Made by a program: the position numbers and the translations under genes. Under the pieces are notes generated by a model. That model worked only from the letters and a program-made list of their open reading frames with translations. It made no database searches and was not told the origin of the DNA. Shown here one piece after another: positions 1 to 12,939 of a DNA stretch of 64,000 nucleotides (its first letter is position 1; each line of letters begins with the position of its first letter). The DNA comes from Blastomussa wellsi (lineage: Eukaryota > Cnidaria > Anthozoa > Scleractinia > Plerogyridae): the NCBI GenBank assembly GCA_947652115.1, contig OX393569.1, positions 291,001 through 355,000 on the forward strand, in the 5' to 3' direction.

Positions 1-400
1 TATTGCAGCCCGGTTTGGGACTGTTTGAGTGCCTATTTGAGTGATAAACTCCAAAAATTGCAGAATCGTGCAGCTAGAGTGAGCACAAAATTGCCTACTG
101 ACACGAACTTGAACCATCTGCTAACTACCCTCAACTGGGAGAGACTATCAATTTCAAGAAAGAAACGGAAAACCTTAATGATGTATAAAACTTTGAATGG
201 ACTTGCCCCGGATTACCTTCAACTCACTTTTCACTAGTTATAACCTGAGAAATAACTGGCTCTGCCAAAACCGAGAACTAATTATTTAAAATGAAGCTTC
301 TCCTCTAGTGGGGCCACATTATGAAATAACTTGTCATTAGCGTAAAGGATGTCAAATCCATTGACCAACTTAAACGTAATCTGAAGAAGGTATCGAGTCT
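1..400 (+). mobile_element. 3' end of a non-LTR retrotransposon (LINE) ORF, degraded
   Basis: From the first base an open frame reads YCSPVWDCL, then a motif of the type LQNRAARV, ending at a stop at 235-237. This is the region that follows the reverse transcriptase palm in CR1/L2/jockey-like LINEs. After frame breaks the typical C-terminal motif (S-F-S-S-S-G-A-T-L-W-N-N) can be followed to about 390. The element starts outside the window. Its 3' tail probably resumes at 1472 after the inserted element. It is a fossil: the frame is broken and the polymerase domain is not in the window. Confidence 0.75.
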
Positions 401-429
401 GTCGGATTCCCACACGGCAATCATGTAAG

Positions 430-1471
430 CAGGACGTAACATGTCCATCAAAGTCGATCATCGAAAACGTAGTCGATAGTACTCGATATTTGTCGATAAT
501 TGTCAATCGACAAGTTAAATTTGTCGATAAAAGTCGATAATCACAAGATTTTTAACTGGTTATCGATTTTATCGACAAAAATGCATACAAATGTTTCAAT
601 CAGCTGCAAAATTCAAGTAACCAAACCAATAATAGCTCGAATGACTTTTTTTATGAAAGTGTAAACAGCTCTAGAGTAAATCTGTATAGTAATAAAGCTA
701 AATAAAAACCTGAACAACCAAGTGGTCTGTTATTCATTATAGAATAGAATGTTTAAGTTACCTCTTGAAATGATCGATTATTACATTGTAAACAGTTTCA
801 GCTGAACGAAACATAACTCGGACCAACCTAGTTCCCAGGGTCTCTCTAGGCGGGAGAGATGAGAGATCCTGGAACTCGAAGTCGTGTCAAAGTTTAGAGT
901 AGATGCGGGAAAAAATCGAGGCCAGTAAAGTAATTAAAAAGTAACGTAAATTGGCATTTTATTTTCATCAGTGTTTTTACTCAGTTCAACATTTGACAAA
1001 CACAAGCTGCTACGATTCCCCTCCCTCTCCGCTAGGTTGGCTAAATTCGCAGGGTTTGTATGCCCCTTGCTTCTCCTTGCGCCTATGACAGTAAAAATAC
1101 AATGAATTGCGATTGCTCAGTAATACTTTTGCTGGAAGAAAAGGGTAGTTTCTCTGTGGTTATTCAGTACAAAAGTGGTAAAATGAAGTCTAGGCATAGT
1201 CAGTGCTGCTTTATTAATCTGCCCTCCGCAACTGTACTCTTTTTTCCCGCCAAACATCGTTTTTTGTATTTCCGATACCTGTCGATTGAAATCGATCAAA
1301 ATCGATCACAATCGATCAAAATCAATCATAATCGAACAAAGTCGATAATCACAAGAAATTGTGTGATCGACTTTTATCGATTTCCGATATTTGTCAATTG
1401 ATTAGTATCGACAACGATCGACAACGATCGAATTTTATCGACTATCGGAATTATCGACCTGTTACGTCCTG
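430..1471. mobile_element. TIR DNA element with ATCGA subterminal repeats, inserted in the LINE
   Basis: The left end CAGGACGTAACATGTC and the right end GACCTGTTACGTCCTG are inverted copies with one mismatch. The flanks are TGTAAG and TGTAAA, a possible 5-6 bp target duplication. Next to each end lies a dense cluster of ATCGA/TCGAT pentamers (about 10 copies at 445-560 and about 14 at 1276-1462). No transposase frame is visible, so it is probably non-autonomous. The superfamily is not assigned. Confidence 0.65.
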
Positions 1472-1545
1472 TGTAAAACAGTTGTAAACAGTTTTAGTTT
1501 TTTTCTGTGGTTAAATAAAGTTTTACTACTACTACGACTAACAAC
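1472..1545 (+). mobile_element. LINE 3' tail with short repeat
   Basis: Directly after the TIR element the sequence has AATAAAG followed by an ACT-rich short tandem tail. Such a tail is typical of CR1/L2-type LINE 3' ends. It is probably the displaced end of the element at 1-400. Confidence 0.45.
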
Positions 1546-1680
1546 ATTCAGTCAATGAAGTCAAGAAAAAGAGATAACAAAAGAAGCAATTTCTCCAAGT
1601 TTTATGACTGGGTGTTACCCCAAACAGTAAATATTCGCTGAAATGTTTCGCCCAAATTTACGGAGCCCAGTATGAAGCCG

Positions 1681-1715
1681 CCATGTTGGTGCACCTCAGA
1701 TGTGCACCAACATGG
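1681..1715. repeat. 14-bp perfect inverted repeat around GTGCAC
   Basis: CCATGTTGGTGCAC at 1681-1694 is followed by a 7-base spacer and its exact reverse complement at 1702-1715. The arms would form a strong hairpin in DNA or RNA. No open reading frame of interest spans it. The surrounding 1546-2270 shows no gene. Confidence 0.8.
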
Positions 1716-2280
1716 CAACCAGAAAACATCTGGAAGTTACTTTTGTTATCCAGACCAATGATAATCCCTTATGCAGAAACAAACATTTCCATAAGCACAT
1801 TTTCTACTACTTTGACTTTTCGAATGGCTAAAAATCACAATATAAGTATACCTTTTATGACAAACATGATCAACACTTTGTCACGCACCGCCATAACTCA
1901 AATTCAAAATGCACTAGTCCCTAAACGAAGGATGCTATTGAGCTGAAAAATTGTAAACGGATATAAATGCCAGATAAAGATAATAACTTTGATTTCTTTA
2001 GTCTTGGATTTTAGTACCCGATGACGTCACGTGAAGTCTCCCGCCAAAAGCATGTAATGACTTAGAACGATCTAAAATCCGGTGCATCGGAAAAGTGGGC
2101 TCTGACTACATGCCGATATGAAAGCCGGTGTTTCGCGAATTTCGAGTCGTTAATGCCCAAGCTGATTCATTGACAAGCGATAACGAGCAGCGTGCACATG
2201 CTCTAGGAATTGGCCAATGAAAGTGGGTTATGCGGCCGGTTTAAACACAGAATTTTACAAACTCGCTTCCCTGTTCCTAC

Positions 2281-2854
2281 CTTGATTTTCGTTAACTCGT
2301 ATGTCGCCAGCGAAAAAGCAGGGGTCCTGATTGCGGTCAGCTGATCTGCAGAAGGCTTCTGCGTTAGCTTCAGGAAGAATGGGGCACTGCCCTGTGCCTA
2401 ATAGACGAGTGTCCAAAAGTTTAGGGTCAATTTCATCGCGAAGCAACTCTGCTATGACGCTGTTTGATCCATACACTTGTGACCCATCGATGTAACTAGT
2501 TACTTCGTTCATCTGCCATAGAAAATACAAGAACAAATGTTTCCCAATTTGACTCTTAAATGATCCCGACCCCTAGATAATCCCCAAGTTTTTTCACTCT
2601 GACCTTGGACTGATCCCTGAGTAATTTTGGGAATGGCGTTTAAGCATGGGAGTGGGGATTACTTAACAACAAGGGAAACCTAGGAAAGACCTCAGTTTTT
2701 TACGCTGTAGTAGTAGCTATGCATACTCGGTTCCGTTACATTGTTGTCTATCTCTTTCAAGGACAATAACCTCTTTTTTTGTTTTAGCTTTAAGCACTCC
2801 CATGCTAAAACGCCATTCCTAAAATTACTCGGGGATCTGTTCGGGGTTAGCGGA

Positions 2855-2932
<78 letters not shown>

Positions 2933-4339
2933 TTTTTAATGAAGGCAAAAATTAAAGGTGAACGGTGCGAATCAAAAACAATGAAAGTATTTAAGCTAAG
3001 AAGGGAGACTGATTAGTATGAAAGGGATAAATTAAGATGTTTAAAGACGGTTGTTCCCAAAGCCGTCAATCGATAGATTTTTTGAGCTTGTTAATTATCG
3101 AATTTTTAGATGTACACTCGTGGAGGAGCAAAACTTTCGACCCTGAAGTTCCATAATTCATACAAAAAGCACAGCAAACGTTTGGGGATTGGCTAGTAGA
3201 ACTGGACAACTCACGGCTGTTTTGCGTATACAGGGCCACGATAAAACCTGTAATAGTCAAACGAAACTCGTAAGAACGAACAGATAAGGCAGTTTTAAAA
3301 GTCGAAGTTTGTAAGAGTTCTGCATATTAGGCTACAACCATGGTCAAACGTGTTGGAAAAAACAATTTACACACATTTTGCCCCTCCCCACCCCTATGTA
3401 ATGTTGACAGTAACCATCCATCTCACTCAAGGATGTATTTTATCGTTTTCCAACATTGAAAGGGGGAACGGGGGTACTGAAACGTATGTAACAGCTATAA
3501 AGATTAAGCTATAAAGATGTTTTTACATGTTTTCCAACAAAATATGACCATGGTTGTAGCTTCTTAAAATTTTGGAAATGAAAAGGAGCGATATAAAAAG
3601 AGATCGATGAATCCATGTCATGATTATCAAGTTCGAAATACATGATAGAATTGATAATATATGTAGTAAAAATAGTGTGAAATTATCTAGGAAATTAAAG
3701 GGTGGTAAATTATACAAATGTTGTAAAAAAGTTTGACGCGAACTGATTCATCTGACCTGCTCGCCATTTTCATCCTGAAATGACCTTGGGAGTGGGATAC
3801 ACTGTGCACTTTGATTATCGCTGAGCTCATCCCCTTCAAGTATAGGGATTCCAGTACATCCAACTCGATCTGGACATGGTTCATTATTCACTCCACACTC
3901 GACGTTTCGGGCTAACGCAGTTAAGGTGACATCGTGATCGAAAAATTGTCCCCACGTCATTACCATGTGGGTAAATCGTGGGCTGGTGCCATTGACGTTG
4001 TCTTGTGTGCTGTTAAACACGATTTGGGCTGCGCTCCTAGCATTGGGGAGAGGTTTGAAATTATTTGTCCCGGGGATCTTTATGACTGACTCATTCCGTG
4101 GTAAGTTGCCTGGCTGAAAATATGCAGTAGGAGTCAGTAATCCCGGGAAACGTTGCAGGGGTTGACCGGCAGATCCACGTTTTATGATGCATAGGTTGTT
4201 GCACGTGCCGTCAAATGTGCGAAATTTGAGATTGTCAGCGCATGATAAGATCTTTTCTGTTGGGTCGCAGCCTGCGGGCGAAAGTTGCGCTTGGCACACT
4301 TCATACGCACCCACGAAAAGTAGAACTCCTAGAAAAAAG
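2281..4339 (-). CDS. Heme peroxidase gene A, N-terminal exons (partial)
   Basis: This is a secreted animal heme peroxidase (myeloperoxidase/peroxidasin superfamily). Exon 4339-3757 begins at a good acceptor with a pyrimidine tract and encodes a hydrophobic signal core (FFLGVLLFVGA), a motif RTFDGTCNNL, and MTWGQFFDHD, the distal Gln/Asp/His and calcium-binding motif of the family. It ends at a GAGCAG/GTCAGA donor in phase 0. Exon 2512-2281 continues in frame with [16 protein letters not shown] and ends with RVNEN, which carries the distal arginine, and a phase-1 donor. The start codon was not found: the signal peptide frame has no ATG in this exon, so a short upstream exon is expected to the right. 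The heme-ligand exons should lie left of the window; none is found at 1-2280. Confidence 0.85.
2540..3740. other. Intron 1 of peroxidase gene A
   Basis: The stretch between the two gene A exons contains an (AAT)n microsatellite at about 2855-2932 and AT-rich sequence. I see no further exon or RNA gene. Confidence 0.6.
2855..2932. repeat. (AAT)n microsatellite
   Basis: Uninterrupted AAT trinucleotide repeat of about 26 units inside the gene A intron. It would read as poly-Asn on the plus strand, which is an artefact. Confidence 0.95.
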
Positions 4340-6130
4340 CTGTATAGGAAAAAGAATGGACGGCATTTTATTTATCTATAAAAATAAGTTGTTAAGTTCC
4401 GTTGCGCAGATTACTGATTTCCAATTCTACTCATCGCTGGAGAGAGTCAAAACATATTTTCTCGGGCAAATTTTGTCCCTTTAGCGAATGTTTGCCAACG
4501 CATGACCAATATCTTAATTCATTAAAAATATCAATGTATGTTCAAAGCGACAGGTAAAAAGTATATAGAAAGCAATCAGCAAAACGAATATTGTGCTCAG
4601 TTTGGAACAGTGAGTATATAAAAGATATGTTGTAAGGAGTTAAAGAAAGAAATATATTTTAATTCCACTCGCTAATGTCCCGACAATCGAACGGCTCAAT
4701 TTTTGCGACGAACCAAATTCCCCTTAAAATGAAGGAAACCTAAAACTAATAGTTAACGAAGGGAGAAAACACCAAAGAGATGATAGTAAACCAAAAGTGA
4801 ACAAGGATGGTTAAGGATGGAGAAGATTGAGATGGATTACAAATGACGATTTTGAAAAATTTAGGCTAAAACCGGGACATAGCTGCTTTAAACTAGTATG
4901 TAAGCTCTTTATTTTCTTGTTAAGGAACTTTTTTTTTGCAAGTTCATGCTCAGTCGCTGGTGTCGATGATCAGGCTGGTCAAATAGTTAAAACGTCGTTA
5001 TCTTAAACGCACCTTGTAGCCTTCATCTTCCTTTTGGATTGTGTCTCACTTCACACCTGTTAAATCATAAACAGCAACTCAGTACATGCGAACTTACTAA
5101 TGATTGGCTTGCAGAATTGGGGGGGGGGGGGGGGTGGAGTAACTACAACGAAATGTACAACGTATTACCAAATATACTTTTATCTTCACCATCTTAATTC
5201 ATTTTTATGTACTTGTTAATTGGGTTCGGTGCACCTGATATCATTTTCGCACATTCGCGGTTTATCGAAATTCCTCCCGATTATTATTATAAGTAATGCA
5301 GAAATAGAACATATCATATAGTTATTGAAATTCTGTTCGTACATTTTGTCTTTGAGTAGATTATAATGCTATATTTTCGAAATTGTTTTCGCTGAAAGAA
5401 TTTAATAGGTTTCGCTCGCGCTTTCACTTAGCGCGCGAAGGCGAGATAATGCTTTTGGCTTGTCTGTGTATCACACACACTGCTGCTTTGGTAATAATGT
5501 GATGACGAAATTCAAAAAAAAAAAATAACATGACAAACGACGAACTTGAACTGCCGTAAATCGGATTTTTAAGCAACACGGCACTAAGTTAATAACTAAA
5601 GTTGTTTCTCTCATACAACAAATGCCTCCTAGAACATGAGACGAAATTATGAAGTAAATTATTGAACGAAGTGGGAAACATATTTAGTTTTAAGCTATTT
5701 TTCTTAGCGACAAGGTGACAACTTGAAAGTCGTTTTCAAGTTGAGATTTAAAGCTTTGTTGCACTGACACTAACAAGACGTGACCGTGAGTATTTGTAGA
5801 TTTCCATTGCTGTAAATGTATTTTAGGGCTCTCGAATTTTCTCGTGATCGTGTCCCTTTACTCATCTCTTGAAAATAAACTGCGTTTACACTGTTTGCTA
5901 AATGGAATATTCAGAATGCAAAAAATAGTTAGGTACCCCGACTTTATTTTGCTGGAATAAATTCAGTAATCATGGAAATTAACTAATTTCGAGACAAATT
6001 GTTCCAATGGTGGCTAACAAAAAGTAAAACAAATAAGTACAAGTTACAACTTAAACACAGGATCGGTAAACTCTTAAAAGAAAGAAACAAACAAACAAAC
6101 TTAGTCGACGCAATTAAACAAAATACCAGT
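4340..6130. other. Non-coding flank upstream of gene A
   Basis: No supported gene. It holds a dispersed repeat (4665-4880) related to one at 51.1 kb and a 16-base G run at 5119-5134. The missing first exon of gene A should lie here or a little further right. Confidence 0.5.
4665..4880 (+). repeat. Dispersed repeat, copy 1
   Basis: The segment includes GAACAAGGATGGTTAAGGAT and shares ordered blocks with 51115-51320 in the same orientation. It has no coding capacity. Class unknown. Confidence 0.55.
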
Positions 6131-6136
6131 AAGTAC

Positions 6137-6260
6137 CTTTACGAAGCTGCAAAATTTGAGCCGAAAATCCAGATCTGAACCAGAGTTATCCTTGAGATGT
6201 TTCTTCAGTGGAGATTCTTGCTTGCTGTAATGAAATGTGTTCAGTGTACTTCCTTTTATA
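6137..6260 (-). promoter_or_regulatory. Possible core promoter and untranslated exon of peroxidase gene A
   Basis: On the minus strand TATAAAAGGA lies at 6260-6251. About 120 bases downstream is a donor-like AAAG/GTACTT at 6137. The segment has no ATG, so it could only be an untranslated first exon. Sequence to its right (6310-6440) resembles 21220-21330, upstream of the gene B remnant. That similarity supports, but does not prove, a promoter role. Confidence 0.25.
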
Positions 6261-6269
6261 CAGCCTGTT

Positions 6270-8600
6270 TCGTGCAGTGGACAAAGTCTAACGACTTCTT
6301 AACAAAAGCAGTTTTGCTTTAAAGCTGATATCCGAAATGATCTATTTCGGCTTCGGTGCTATTTTCAGATGCACACACGCAAGCGGAGGTATCTTTAAAG
6401 AAATATTTGTTTTCTGTTTGTTTTATGACGAAAGACACTTACTTTTCGTTGTTGTTTTCAAACAAACAAACTAATATACGTCAATATTGCTGATATACGA
6501 TATTACTAGACAAGGTAAATGATACCGAGTGACTTTGCATCCCCTACGCACAAAAGCGGCTGAAAAGAAATTGTGAGTTGTGACTACAGGAATTGTATTA
6601 TCCATGTTTGTGATACACGTAACAACAACTCACATTTTTCAAAAAAAAAAGCAAAAACAAAAAACGCGGAAACCTTTTCGCTTTGTCATTTAGTTTAATT
6701 TTCTACTCTGAAATCACTTTCGACTTCTTCCTTCCTTTGGGGTTTAAAAGAGGTCTTGTAATATTGGTTGCACTGAACAGTTTATGGTTTATGTTGGAAC
6801 CGTAAATTTGATGGCTATGAGCTGGGGGTGCTGGTTTTGAGCTGCGGGTACTGTTGGCTACCTTTCTCCCAAATTTCGATTCTCGGGGGCGCATATCCAT
6901 ACTTCAAGTGTCAGAGAAATTACTACATTTAACATTGTTCATTTTCAATGAACAATAGTCAACTCAGCTATACTTTGTTTAATATTCGCCCTCGGAACTT
7001 GTTCTTTGATTATAAAAATAATTTACTACCTAAGGACCGTGTAACTTGTGCTAAGCGGGAGGTGCTATGTTCGATCCTTTGCAATCACGGAACATGTATA
7101 CGCAGGCGGGAGAGGGTCACTTCACCAATATAAGTACGACATTTTAAAACATTGTTGAAAAAAGAAACAAAGAATCCTTTTTGTAACATGCTTCATGAAA
7201 AAAATTTGCAAGATTCGTTTTGCAAAATCGTAAGCTCTTGGAAGACCAAACAGGAACCATACAGGCTATGACTCATTTGTGGCAACTGCTCTTGTGCCCA
7301 GCACTGAAAACCGACGGTAAGCGAGAGTATCGACGTCTTCATTAACGATGAACCGAGGATTTATTTCATTACACTGACATTTCCCTAATACACGGCACAC
7401 ACCGACCAGTTAACCTGCTTTGGAATTTTAACGATAACCTACATTCGGCTTTACTGAGACACGAGATAATGCAAGCCGAGACATTAGCGGTTTCAGCCAC
7501 ACCAACGCAACAGTCTGCAATAGTCTCTTTAGAAAGAGTAACTCTCTATAGACGCAGTGGTTGCCTGCTGACCTTTGCTAAAACTTCAGCTTACAGGAGT
7601 TCATCCCTTCTGTCGTTAGCATTTTGGTTGTTATTTAAGAAAAAGCAAAATAAAACATCAAATACGTTAGAAAGACTCGTTTACGGTTCAGTAACGACTA
7701 CTTTATAATAGTGAATGAAGATTATATTTTAACTTTACGACCTCGTAATAACTTTCTACGTTTCTCTCAGAAAAAAATAATTGGTTAAACCGTATGGGAA
7801 AAATAGTGATTTTAGATATTGCCGAATTAGTTTTGAAGACATTTTACCTCTTTTGACTCCAATCCTTCCCACCGACAGAGAATGGTAATACTTATTTATT
7901 TATTTGTTTGTGAGTTTGATAAGCCTTTTATTTCGTGGTATTATAATGCTACGCCGTGCGATATCGGCCGGACTCAGTGTTCAGTAAATCACACGTTAAG
8001 AAAACTTGGTAAATGATCTTCGCGCATCTTACACAACATTAAAATGAGGTTAAGAGCACAGCAAGTAGTAACGTAGTACTGGTAAATGACGCACTAGTCA
8101 GACCCTAAGGCCTATGAAAAGCCGGTAGAACACCAATATTCACATGTATTACGTAATTTAATAATATAATTTGCTTTTTCTTTGTACATTTCACTGGTAA
8201 AAGCTACGAATAACATATCATCCAAATCTACACGATGCTATGTCTTGTTTGCAAGTATCCAGACTTTATTACATGTATAGGCGCAAAAAGGGAACTTTCG
8301 TCCCGGTTTCGTTATTAACCTCGATGTGTAATTGTAAACACTTCCCATCAGGTCTATATACAGTTTATTATATAAATATGTTATAGCGCTAAGGATGTTC
8401 CTCATCAAGAATGATATAGATTACCAATGAAATAATAGTAAATGATTTATTAATGCACGTGGTGTTGAAGAGCCATATGCTGTATGTGTCCAGAATATAA
8501 AGCTAGAATACGCGTGTGCTTCACACTTGAGAAAAATGAATTCGAATATTTTTCCTGTTGAGCTGTCGAATGTGCATTTTTAGCATAAAACTTCTAATGA
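6270..8600. other. Intergenic, no gene seen
   Basis: AT-rich sequence with short spurious frames only. No splice-consistent coding signal or RNA gene recognised. Confidence 0.5.
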
Positions 8601-8604
8601 TAGA

Positions 8605-9030
8605 ACGTGAGAAGCAGTTGTCAACAAAATCGTAGCCGCTTCTTTACTTTTTTGAAATGTTTTTCAGATTTGGATAATCTCGTTATTGAGTTTTGAACGT
8701 CTGATAGATATTTATTAAAAGAATTAGAAATCTTACTCGCTCTAGCCCTCAGCAGCTATCACACGATATAAATCTCGAGCCCATAATATAACTGATAAGC
8801 AGAAAGTGAGTAGCGGTTTTCAACATTGAGATGAATGCCGCTTCAGTAATTCGCGTCAGTTAATGTAAAGATTTGGATAATCGTGTTGTAGAGTTTTGAA
8901 CATCTAGTGGATTTATACTATAACAATTCGATTATCCGATCTCGATTTGTATCTCGTGATAGTTGACTCGGGTTTCCCTAATCGGTTCGCGCGATATTAA
9001 TCTGGAGCTCATAGTACAATTTGTTAAATA
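8605..9030 (+). repeat. Diverged tandem duplication, period about 200 bp
   Basis: Two successive copies share ordered blocks about 203 bp apart. For example GATTTGGATAATC begins at 8667 and again at 8870, followed in each case by a variant of GAGTTTTGAAC and a later CGATATTAATCT-like block. Non-coding. Confidence 0.65.
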
Positions 9031-10780
9031 TAAGTTCACTGACTGAGGACTCTGTACATTGAAAATATTGTACAGTGTTTGTCCGTTTTACTGATTAAAT
9101 GCGCTGAGCTTCATAGCTCTCCGCACTGACTTGTAGATAAGTCTCTCCTTACATTTTTTATTTCAGCAGGCAGTGATCTTTACCCAGTCCAGTATAATTA
9201 ATTCCCTCTGATCCCCTCTTTATCCAAAAGAAGTTTTAGGAGCCTATTGCAGTTTAATTTCAGTTTGGGAAAAGCCTTCCAATAGGTTGCAAAAAAGTCT
9301 TCAAGAATACAGAGAACTTGTTAATATATTTATTTTTAAATTATTGTCTTTCTTTAAACCTGGCGAAACTTGGCGGGATGTTTAAGAAACATTCAATTGG
9401 GATAAATCGCTTTAAAAAAATAATCGATACTCACGCCAGGTAATTGTTTGGGGAATTAGCTGATAGAGAGATTACATACTTGTTTTCGGCTAAAAGTGCC
9501 TTACTGCCCAAACATTAGTGGTTGCAGTTTACAAAGAACAGAAGGCTACGCAGACGCCACAGAAGTTCATTACAAAGAAATTTTACTGATATGTTTGTTT
9601 TTTGACTGTCAACTCTGTAGTATCTATGGTCACCTTTTTTGTTCGGTATTGGGATAAATTTAATGAGTAAGCATCAGTTCCAAATATTGTTGAACGGCTT
9701 TCTCCCTTCTTTCCCTTGATCGCATGAATATATAACGCAGCCGGGTCGATTTCTAGTATTCAATTAAGACAAACAGATTAATCAGTACAACGGACTGGCA
9801 ATTTGTTTCATCATTTGCCGTTTTAAACCAACAACTTTCAAATTGGCACATCCAATTTCTCTTTAATTCTCAAACTGTAACCTTAAATAGTCTTAAGATG
9901 CCATCGGGACAATATCTATTTTAAAACATACTGCGCTAAGCATTTACGTCAGAAGAAGGGCGCGCGGATACGTAGGTACTTCAATAATAATAACTATGGA
10001 ATAAATTACGTATACAGATTAAAGCGTGATGGTTTATTACCCCGTTTTTCGATTACTGTCGGACTTATTAATATTAATAATGTTAAAACACTTTTGGAAA
10101 TTATCAAACTCTCTTGCTTCCGTTGATGACTCAGTTGCAGTAATTTCGTGTGTTTTACTAACAAAATAAAAAAGGTCGGTAATGGTAAGTGCTTTGTGGA
10201 CAAAATCAGGTACCGACTATTCCTTACATTGATCCAAAGCTAAATCCAGAGGGCCATCATTACACAGTCCATACTAAATCATCTTTATACAAAGTAAATA
10301 AGGATTTGGAGCAATCTTTAATTTTCAAACTGCAGTTATAGAGATCAATTCTCTAGCTTCAGTTTTATGGTTTGAGATAAACCGGCATCAAAATTTAAAC
10401 TGGAGAACAGAAAATATAGACTAAAATAAAATTAAACATTGCACATCACGCAGGATGTTAGTCATATCCTGTATTTTATGTAGGTGTTTTTCGCTGTTCA
10501 CACAAAATATGTTGGTGTGTGCCGGCTTACGGGTGCTTATTAAAAAAATTAAAAAATTGTTTAAAAAATTAACTAAAAAATGTATCTAAGGCTTCTCTAA
10601 CCGTCAGGGTTTGGAAACCAGACTAGATACGTTCTAGTTGCATAAGAGTTTGTTCCATTGAAGGGCTCTTCAAAAGTAAGTAATTTTCTTTTGAAAAGGT
10701 GTTAAAATCCGGACAGGATTTCACTGCAACCGACAGGGAGTTAAAACGCTTAGCGGCACAGTCTTGAAATGTGTCTGACT
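9031..10780. other. Intergenic, no gene seen
   Basis: AT-rich DNA with no coding or RNA feature I can support. Confidence 0.5.
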
Positions 10781-10789
10781 CCAGTCGTA

Positions 10790-10806
10790 TTTAAGCATCT
10801 GAATAG

Positions 10807-10837
<31 letters not shown>

Positions 10838-10935
10838 GAATCGCTCCGACGAAGGGCTAACGCTCGAAACGTCAGCTCTTGAATCTCTTTACGGTGGCCA
10901 ATTGACATTATCAACCCAGTTGATAAAACCAAATT
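10790..10935 (+). mobile_element. Retroelement 3' tail-like repeat
   Basis: Contains GACGAAGGGCTAACGCTCGA followed by AACGTCAGC, and ends with a TTGATAAAACCAAATT-like stretch. I associate this with the 3' untranslated parts of Penelope-like elements in cnidarian genomes. That is recollection, not alignment. Confidence 0.35.
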
Positions 10936-12590
10936 GAATTGTATTTAAGCATCTACCGTGCTGTACAGTTTCAAGCCTCAGATCCCTGGGCCAATATTCT
11001 GATTTTCCAGTACCTCGCTGGTTTAACAACTTCTAAATGTCCGTGTTCCGGCAAAAGACTCACGGCAAGCGTTTTGAAACCTAGCTGATCGCTAATCACT
11101 GATGAAAACTTGACAAACTTTCAGAAGTTGAAATGTATAGAATAAAAGGATTTTCTTACTGTTCCCTTCACGGTAGTAACTACTAATTTTGGTGTTTCAG
11201 TATTAAATTATGATATTCATGCGATGTTTTTGTTCAGTGGATTAATAGTAATACCGCGTATCGCGAAGAAAGACAGATTTTTAGTATTTTTAAGTATGAT
11301 ATAAATTCGATGCCTTCAAGTTTTCACTTCATTCGTAGCCTTAGCAATCTAAATCTCTCTCTACGAGCTAGTGTTCTAATATTTGATACGCCTATTGATC
11401 AAGAACCTCTCTGAGTGTGAATATGCATTGCGCTGCATGATTTTATGGTACGAATCTGCCATAAGGCAAAAGACCGTTACACCATTAATATCACGCGCGA
11501 AAAAGAAAACGGTTGGAATATCCTCGCTGTTTTTCCACCTTTTTTCAGGTTTTAAGGCTTGAATCCAACGAAAAATATTATGTTGTTGCTGAAATTACCA
11601 CACTATAAAGAAAATTCCGATCGGTGATATTAACTTAGAATATGCAATTAAATTTCACAGTACTCGCGATGCGGTACGTAGACACGTCATGCTAGCTACT
11701 GAGTATTGCCATGATATCTATTTTAAGTAAAAATTGTTCTGAGTGTTTTATACGTCAGAAATAGGACTAAATATACGCTTTACCAACGTATCGCAAGGAG
11801 CATGCTTCTAAATATACTGCATGAAGATAACAAAGATATGAGAGTTCAATAAGTCTGACAATGAAAAATGAACATATTTACTCTGTTCAGCAGCCTAACA
11901 AACATTCGTATCACATTTCTTGGAATGATACTGTCTTGGGCTCAACTGCACTGATCTTCAAGCTTCTCGGCACTACTTTAATTTAGAGACGTTTATGAAG
12001 TTGACGAAGCGATTAATTCCTCAGTGATTCCTCTCTAGTGTGAGATGAGCTGTAACACGGCAAAATATCTGAACTTTTGAAACTAAACGAACTTTTGAAA
12101 ATAAAAGAACTTGAAAATAAACAAACAAACAAACTTACAAATGCTAAATCAATGTATCCTTTAAAGATATTTACAGCCGAAGGACCGTGTACTGGACTGA
12201 GCACAGTATTAATTTTAATTTTAATTTAATTCTTCTTTGGTTTCACTGAAAAAGGAACAAAACATCATCACATGGAACATAGCTAAACCTTCGAAGGTAC
12301 ACGTAAACTCATAGCACCACCATTGTTCACAGAGTGAGAAGGTACAGAAGGGATATAACCCATTCCCCCCCTTTCCTTCCTTATAAGGTTTTTGCTCTTT
12401 TCAGTCTCTTTGTAGGTTGTGACGTCATCTGACTTAATTAGAGCCATCATTTTGGATTTGCCATATTGGCTTTCTCTTTAAAAAAAATTAGCAAGGCACT
12501 GGTAACAATGTAAACAGATAAAGTATTGACAAAATTACAACATCTGGTAGAATTCAATTCGAATCAATGAAAACAAAGTTTTCACAGCCA
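10936..12590. other. Intergenic, no gene seen
   Basis: AT-rich sequence without supported coding or RNA features. Confidence 0.5.
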
Positions 12591-12596
12591 ACATTT

Positions 12597-12926
12597 TCAT
12601 TGAGTGAGGGTTTTAGGTCCCGGATCACCAGTGTTTTGCAATGTAAGTCGATCGGATTTTCCGATTGCTAAAACTTCAAAGAGGCCCCATTTGATGTTGT
12701 GACCGGTTTTGATGACATGGTCTGCCTGACTGAGAGCGCTTTGAAATGGCCGCTCTAGGATCCTGTCTTGCAATCGTCGTTTGGTTTTGTCATCGAAGGA
12801 GGCATTAGAGACCCAACAACTGGCTTTATATAAAATCTCAGATGTTTGAGCCAGGCTGAGACGATCTTTGTAGGGAAAGAAAGACTTTACCCATCTGTTA
12901 ACCCGGCAAGTGTTTTGAAAAGTCAC
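12597..12926 (-). pseudogene. Penelope-like element GIY-YIG domain fragment
   Basis: The minus-strand frame reads RVNRWVKSFFPYKDRL, then EILYKASCW, KTKRRLQDR and DHVIKTGHNIKW. Order and spacing match the C-terminal GIY-YIG endonuclease region of cnidarian Penelope-like retroelements, where KTKRRL follows the GIY-YIG core and GHNIKW comes after the His region. The core between CW and KTKRRL is altered and the C-terminal end is missing, so the domain should be inactive. No reverse transcriptase part lies nearby. Assignment is from motif memory. Confidence 0.6.
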
Positions 12927-12939
12927 CTACAAAGGTTCT

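Noticed and set aside
2741..3016. Asn-rich protein
   Set aside because: Translation of the AAT microsatellite in an intron.
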